A DNA stretch of 64,000 nucleotides from Choristoneura fumiferana. Lineage: Eukaryota; Arthropoda; Insecta; Lepidoptera; Tortricidae. The translations under genes and the position numbers were made by a program. The first letter of the stretch is position 1; every line of letters begins with the position of its first letter. The notes below the pieces were generated by a model, which saw only the letters and a program-made list of their open reading frames with translations, was not told the DNA's origin and ran no database searches. This document shows positions 57,861 to 64,000 of this stretch, in pieces. Location of the stretch: assembly GCF_025370935.1 (NCBI RefSeq), contig NC_133479.1, positions 892,673 through 956,672 on the forward strand. Direction: 5' to 3'.

Positions 57861-58677
57861 CAAGCAACAACAAGCAAGGAAATTCTTTTAGTTCATTGAT
57901 ATGGACCTCCGCAAAGTAACGCCTGATTCAATAAATTATTCAAGTTTTACTAATTATTTTAGGTTTGTGTGTATGTATCGGGCGTGTGTGTGCATTTGCT
58001 ACTATTTCACGCAAAAACGGCTGGACGGATTTGGATGCAATTTGGCATTTAGATAGCTGGACTTCTGAAATAAAACGAAGGACTTTTGAAACAAATCCGA
58101 AATATTAACCGTTAAGTCTAGCTAGACTAGACGCATGGAAATTAATACCTCACTATTAGTGAGAAGAAAAAACAGTGGAAAGTGTTCCGATTCCGTAATA
58201 CAATTTGTTGTACATGTTGAGTCTGTCCCGGGCGTAACCTTTGACTTTTGGAACATTCGCTAAGGTTTATCTTTTAGCATGGATGGAAACAACGCATGTT
58301 AACCGCGAAATAAATAATTTTACCTTTGGTATTCTACTAATGGCATCTACACATTACACCGTATCATAGCATGACCGTAATAGCATAGTAGATTGTACAA
58401 CAAGAGCATAAAACGAGCCTTTTTACCCGAGACGTTCATATAGCCACCCGAGGCGGTACGACGAGGATGGATAGACACGTCGAGGGGAAAATAGGTTTAA
58501 TGCTCGGGTTTTACACTCTACTTTTCACTTCGATGGCGAGAAAATGGAATAGCAACAGTGGAAACAATTGTCCACTTACTATGTACCTTTTATTGTTCAT
58601 GCATTATTTCGATTGGTTTTAGTTTTATAAAAAAATTAAAATATTAAAAAAACATGTATAGTATAACTTCTTAGTTT

Positions 58678-58980
58678 GTGGCTGTTTACACCTGATTGCC
58701 TTGGTCTTAGACGAAGATTTTATTTTATGCACTTAATATTTAGAGCATAAAAAGTAATTTAAACCTACCTAGACCAGACACAGACCTAGCATAAATACGA
58801 ACTTTACGAGCATGAGAAGTGAAAAATATAATATTCTTTGTATCGAAAAGTATGAGACTACTCCCACTAGCACGTTTCGTAACCAACCGTCGCCGTCGCA
58901 TGTTATTTCTACGTTTGACATTCCATCCGTCTGACACGTTCCTAATACGGTCATGGCATGACACGGTGTAATGTGCGGAG
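58678..58980 (-). repeat. dispersed repeat, longest copy
   Basis: Reverse-orientation relative of 38225-38372 extending further. It includes blocks shared with 55253-55405 (ACGGTCATGGCATGACACGG) and ends near ACACGGTGTAATG. Confidence 0.6.
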
Positions 58981-58996
58981 ACCTTAATTCGAATTC

Positions 58997-59594
58997 ATTT
59001 GTTAGTTCTTTACCTCAAAAGCATAAATTCCTTGTAGCGATTCACCGAATCGCATTACACCTCGAACTAACAAAATTTCAATAGTCTTGTACTTAACGCA
59101 ATTTTTCGCGTAGCTGTTTACATTAGTATAATTAATTTGTAGTATCTCATTTTTCGTGTAGTATTTTACCCCAGACGCATTTAGCCGCGATCGATGTTTG
59201 CTTGGGACTTTATTTAATTTGACGCGTTAGTTCATGTTTGCACTAAAATACACAATACACGGTGGAGGTGAAATGAGACTAAAACTAATAGCGACTAAAA
59301 AAAACACGATTGAAACACAACGCGATACTTTAAAGCACGATCGAGGTGAAATGTGACTGTAATAAATCAATGAAACACGACGAGTACGAGACAACAACTG
59401 GTTTATTTATTTCCTTTCGAGGGTGACTTCCAATCATAATTTAAATCTACCCACAACAGTGACTAAAATTTATAGCGACTAAAAAAATAAACAATTGTGT
59501 GTACCTACGGTCGAGGTGTCAATGCGATTCGGTGAATCGCTACAAGGACTTTAAGGAGGAATTTATGCTTTTGAGGTAAAGAACTAACAAAATG
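58997..59594. mobile_element. 598-bp foldback element with long arms
   Basis: The left arm TGTTAGTTCTTTACCTCAAA then AGCATAAATTCC and GTAGCGATTCACCGAATCGC is mirrored at 59513-59594. The right arm has about 12 extra bases. The interior has loosely repeated GATCGAGGTGAAATG units and no ORF. Confidence 0.8.
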
Positions 59595-59664
59595 TGTGAA
59601 TTTCATTTCGTTCCATCTGAAAACCAAAACGTATCAGAATAGCAGTGATAAATAATTCAATTAA

Positions 59665-59782
59665 GTACAGTCGAGTTCATAAACTTGTGAGCAAAAATTG
59701 TATCAAAAATATTTGAACACGACTCTACGCCGTTAACAATAGAGTCGAATTTCTGCTCACAAGTTTATGAAATCGACTGTAC
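59665..59782. repeat. 118-bp hairpin MITE
   Basis: GTACAGTCGAGTTCATAAAC then TTGTGAGC pairs with GCTCACAAGTTTATGAAATC then GACTGTAC. Confidence 0.8.
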
Positions 59783-60237
59783 ACAAAAAAATAACTCATC
59801 ATAAAAAAATCATACCGTCAACAAAAAAAAAACAAGACGTTACTAGCAACTGTCCGCAACGATACCGGAACCGATCCCGCGACGGACGCGCCGCCGGAAA
59901 CGGAAATAGAGAGAACACCTCCAACGGAGCTCTGGCGTGAGGATATTCCCAATAGTGGGGGGAAGGAGTGGCATACGAAAATAGCTCGCGGCATGGCATT
60001 GAGTGAAGGGTTGGCGTAGGCAGATAATACAGAATGTTTGCTTTAATAAGTACAGTCAAACCATTTCGGTTCCTAGGCCACTATGGCACCTTCTCATAGT
60101 TAATCATTTTGTTTTACTATAACATTATTATCGAATGACGTTGAATATCATTACGACACGGTGGTGGCCTAGAGGTCTTTGGTAGTTCAGCTATTCGGCG
60201 GGCGAGAGAAAGAGAAAGAAGTGGTGAAGACGATTGT

Positions 60238-60412
60238 GATTACAAGTGTGTTAGACAATAAGGCCCGGAGGCCGTATTGCCTAACGCTTCTGACGCTCGC
60301 AATCGCAATCAAATGACAGATTTCGCATACTAAAACTGTCATTTGATTGCAATCGCGAGGGTCAGAAACTTTAGGCAAACAGGCCTCGGCCTTCACGTCG
60401 CAATGACACATT
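60238..60412. repeat. inverted-repeat element
   Basis: Left block GCTTCTGACGCTCGCAATCG then CAATCAAATGACAG pairs with CTGTCATTTGATTGCAATCG then CGAGGGTCAGAAAC. The outer AAGGCCCGGAGGCCGT and AGGCCTCGGCCTT also pair. Confidence 0.65.
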
Positions 60413-60719
60413 ACAAGCAGATGTGGACTTTAAATAATACGGGTACGATTCTGCATGTGTCCGAAATGGCGCTTCTATGAAACCATACCCTAAAGGCACG
60501 ATAGCAAAACATGTGCGGAACACAAATCAATCTAATACATTGCTAGTGGCTAAAACCTCTGATAGATTTCCGATGCGTGCTATCTCCCCGGTCTTATGTA
60601 CATGTATGTTGGGCTTTGCCTGTGGTATAACATATTTACATACACAGCTACGATGCACCGCTGAAATCGATGCATTGTTGTCTGAACTAGAAACGTTGAT
60701 TTCATCAATTCTCAACTAA

Positions 60720-60930
60720 GGTTCAAGAAGTGCAAAAGCGTCTGGTCGACACAACTGGAGACCAAAGGGCTGCCAGCTAAATACCTCTCTCAACGAAACG
60801 CCATCGCCATTCAACGAGGGAATGCAGTGCTGCCAGCCTTTTGGGCACCATGCCACGGGGGCCTTTTTTAAGATTTAATTTAGTTGGTATTAAGTTTTCA
60901 CACACGCACACACACACACACACACACAAA
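60720..60930 (+). mobile_element. possible retroelement remnant ending in an AC microsatellite
   Basis: Across a frame break one reads RLVDTTGDQRAAS, then RHRHSTRECSAASLLGTMPR, a pattern I associate loosely with insect retroelement protein ends. An (AC)n run follows at 60899-60928. Confidence 0.35.
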
Positions 60931-63101
60931 CATCACGCCTGTATTCCCAAATGGGGTAGGCAGAGCACACGAAACGTAACCGCTTCGGAGCCACTTTTAG
61001 CAATTTTAAGTTTAAAGTTTAGTTTAGTTTAAGTTGGATATTAAGTTTATAGTTAAGTTTTACTTATGGTTATTTTTTCTTAATATGTGTATTCTTATTT
61101 TATAAAATAAAGATATATTATATTTCATTTAAGATTGTATGTATATAAGTACAAGATAAAAGTTAATAAGATAATGCCTATATATTAAATTCAGTACTTT
61201 TACTGCTTAAGACGAGGTAAAGTATAAATAACTCAATTATTTTCGATCACAATAAAATGGTAAAATCAATAACGCGAATAGTCTGGAAAAAGTAATGATG
61301 GTTGATTATCATATTTATGAATCGATAATCGTCTTTTATGTGCCGTATGCGATATTCGTTTCAATCGTAGTTTGAAAATAACTTCATTCATATTTATTTA
61401 TAAGAACTCAATACAACACGTAAAATGAATACATGTGATACATATTTAGAAGAAACAAAAAAAAACAAGGATATTGTTTTTTTAATTAAAAAAAACTAGT
61501 TAGTAGTAACTGTGGGCGCCAAAAGCCTGATTTTGTTTGGCATTTCCACTATCTTCTAAGACACACCGTTTACATACTTAAAAACTATATTGAATCAAAA
61601 TGTACAAAAAAATATCACTACTATCTTTGTTATAATTTTGAAACGTTTCAATACTTATGCGAAAGTTTGTTAGTATGTTTGACATTACTCTCTTATGTTA
61701 AAACAGTTCGACTGTTATTACGATATCATTGGCACACAGCATATATAACCCCGATTAGCACAGCTTACTTTTTGTCCGACAAACTACTAAATAATTAATT
61801 AAGTTTATAACAATTGTTGATTTTGTTAGAACTGTTGGACGGGCATACCCAAAATCTACTTATCCCATTATATCTGTTATTTCTGATACTCCTCAGACTT
61901 GCTGCTTGCCTTTTCAACCCTTATTCATAACGGTAGACCAACATATTTCCGTAACAGGGCACGTCAGTCAACCTCGAGCCGCCACCGAACGTCAGCCTAC
62001 CGTAATATCACAATAGTCCAGGGGGTACACTAACCTACATTGTTGTGAATACAGTGGACAGTTTAGAATAGAAAAAAGGTTATAAGGGCGACCGGTCGCG
62101 ATCAGCGCCAGCCGGCGACTGGGGCTCGCGGCCCGTAGGGGGGCGGGATGGGGGGTATGAATAGGTACTAATTGACAAACAAGGGTGTATAACAATTTCT
62201 TAGATCATGGGGTAGATACGGTGAGAGAAAGAATTGGGAAAGGACGTGTTAACGTAGTCAGTCGATAACGCGGCAGAGTACCCCGGTAATCAAAACCACT
62301 TATATAATACCTTTAGACAAGAAGTTCTTATATTTGTTAATTTATTTGGGGTTTGGAGACTAAGAAAACGCGTGTCTTAGAGTTTTAGCCTTGATGATGA
62401 CTGATAAGATGACTATTTATTGCATACAATCTAAACAAAACATTTTGCTATTAATTTTTAGCCGTAGATGGTTCATATAAAGCCTAGTGATTCGATGACC
62501 TCTCAAGCACAGGGTCGTGGGTTGAAGTCTGGTGTCACACCTCTGATTTTTTCGGAATTAATGTGCAAAATTACATTTGAAATTTACCATGCTGAAATAT
62601 GTAACATCTGATAGCATTATGAACGGTTGTGTTGCTCTGAAGATGAGCTCTGGTTGAGTTCGAAACGAGTTAGTGTAGTGTGGTGGTCTGATGGTGGTGT
62701 AGGAACTGCATGATCACACATTTCTAAGTATTTGTTTTAGTTAATTTTCTGTTATTTCCTTGATTCAATTCGAAAAATCTTCCACTTATAAAAATCTCTC
62801 GCTTATAAAAACAATACAATTAATCCGAGCGAATGAAAATGGCTCTTTGCGTAAAAATAAATCAAATTAATGCTGTTGATATAAATGAACACAATTTCTC
62901 GGAAAGCCAGAGTTCAGAAGCGACTATGATATTAAAATTTGATAACCTTTACGGTATCGTAAAGTACAGTTTGACGGGTCACAAGATTATATCGCTTGGG
63001 ATTTTAAGCGTTTCATCGCTGTTTGGTTTCAGATGCAGAAAAACTCATGTAGCTAGGAGACGAGAAAAAAAAAACAAAAAAGTACTTACTCCTAAACATT
63101 T
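60931..63101. other. intergenic, no supported gene
   Basis: AT-rich, apart from a GC block at about 62090-62160. A 94-codon ORF (62833-63117) has no recognised domain and runs into the transposable element at 63102. Confidence 0.45.
62492..62597 (+). mobile_element. SINE 5' fragment
   Basis: GATGACCTCTCAAGCACAGG, GTCGTGGGTTGAAGTC (B-box region) and AATTACATTTGAAATTTACC match the SINE family. The 3' half is missing. Confidence 0.6.
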
Positions 63102-63778
63102 ACAGCCTTATTCATAAAAAGTTAGAGCCTCCTTGAAGGCTCTTGAAGGCCCGATGCTAAAAACATGATTCATAACGTCTGTTAGCGCTAATCAGTCGAT
63201 CAAGGCTCTGCTAAAGTTAGAGGACCGTAGACCCTCCTTTATCTCTCTGCTAAGTCACAAAATGCCGCCACAAGTTTGAACAGCTGACTTTGACTAGAGC
63301 AAAACCATAGGTACCGAAGATATTTATAGTGAAGGCAGGGCTACGCAGATTAAAAAAAAACAGGAAATTTATTTTCAGGAATTTGTATTTATAAATCCTC
63401 TAAATTAGCAACAATAAATTAACAATAAATATGAAAAAAAAAGGATGATTAACATAATTATGGCTTTTTGCACAACATAAACATGCGGATCGGAAATGGC
63501 GGGAAAACAAACATCTCGCTTTTTATTTTTTTTCCTGGTAATTTGCTGTCACTGCTGTCAATTTTTTTTAATTATCGATTAGGCCATTTTTTGTCTTTGA
63601 TTTGTCAAGGTGGCCAACATAACGCGTCTAATCCGTCTATCAGCAGCTCAACAACTAGCAGACTGCTAGCAAGCGTTTATGAATCATACTTCTTGACAAC
63701 CGTCTAACAAGCTTAATCAGTCTGCTAAGTAACAGACCGATCAAACCTCAATTAAGGATTTTTTATGAATAAGGCTGT
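63102..63778. mobile_element. 677-bp element with ACAGCCTTATTCATAAAAA ends
   Basis: ACAGCCTTATTCATAAAAA at the left is matched by TTTTTATGAATAAGGCTGT at the right. Subterminal blocks share CTGTTAG/CTAAGCAGA-like motifs in inverse orientation. No transposase ORF was seen. Confidence 0.7.
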
Positions 63779-64000
63779 TAGTGTCTGCTACAGATATGCA
63801 CCTTATTGTTATATTAATACAATACAATGGACCCTTTGTTGGACACCTACACATAGTAAGCAGTATAGAAAATACAGTTAAGGCTGACCAGATTTATAGA
63901 AAAGCCTCGCCATATTGCGGAAAACCAATAGAACTAATTTCTTGCACTGGTAACACTAAATTCAAATGTTATCTGTCTATTGCTGTCAAAGTTTAACGTT

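Noticed and set aside
59799..60059. 86-codon minus-strand ORF in a GC-rich block
   Set aside because: No motif or splice support, and flanked by MITEs. GC content alone is not enough.
1..64000. CRISPR arrays, bacterial operons or phage genes
   Set aside because: No regularly spaced identical short repeats, no ribosome-binding-site-led gene clusters, and all real genes are spliced.

Overview
The window looks like nuclear DNA from an insect, most probably a moth or butterfly. This rests on inference from the spliced, insect-type genes, the AT-rich intergenic DNA, and dense tRNA-derived SINEs, LINE tails, TTAA-bounded hairpin MITEs and truncated non-LTR retrotransposons of kinds common in Lepidoptera. 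No bacterial operon, CRISPR array or intact tRNA/rRNA gene was seen.

The one large gene is virilizer (VIRMA orthologue) on the + strand, 17216-31219. It can be followed through nine coding exons from start to stop, about 1,970 residues. It encodes the scaffold of the nuclear m6A mRNA methyltransferase complex. One junction (exon 5/6) does not keep frame with its most obvious splice sites. A short hAT-like element sits directly on the stop codon, with an 8-bp target duplication that copies that stop.

On the - strand, three exons at 36888-38528 encode the zinc-finger and RING half of a ZNRF1/2-type E3 ubiquitin ligase. A candidate first coding exon lies about 10.7 kb upstream at 49225-49321. 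Inside the long intron this implies, on the opposite strand, is a complete two-exon gene (45030-46208) for a secreted, Cys-rich and Thr/Pro-rich protein that I do not recognise. At 7531-7609 (- strand) there is a probable signal-peptide first exon under a GC-rich promoter-like stretch; the rest of that gene was not found and may lie beyond the left edge.

Region by region: 1-7500 is AT-rich with nested repeats; 7531-7740 is the orphan first exon; 8800-16000 is a field of decayed retroelements and a tandem duplication carrying a MITE; 17216-31219 is virilizer; 31223-34400 holds the hAT-like element and a 5'-truncated non-LTR retrotransposon; 34500-49520 is the ZNRF locus with the nested secreted-protein gene; 49520-64000 has no supportable gene and is packed with foldback elements and broken SINEs. 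The genes do not form a functional unit; they are independent loci in repeat-rich DNA.
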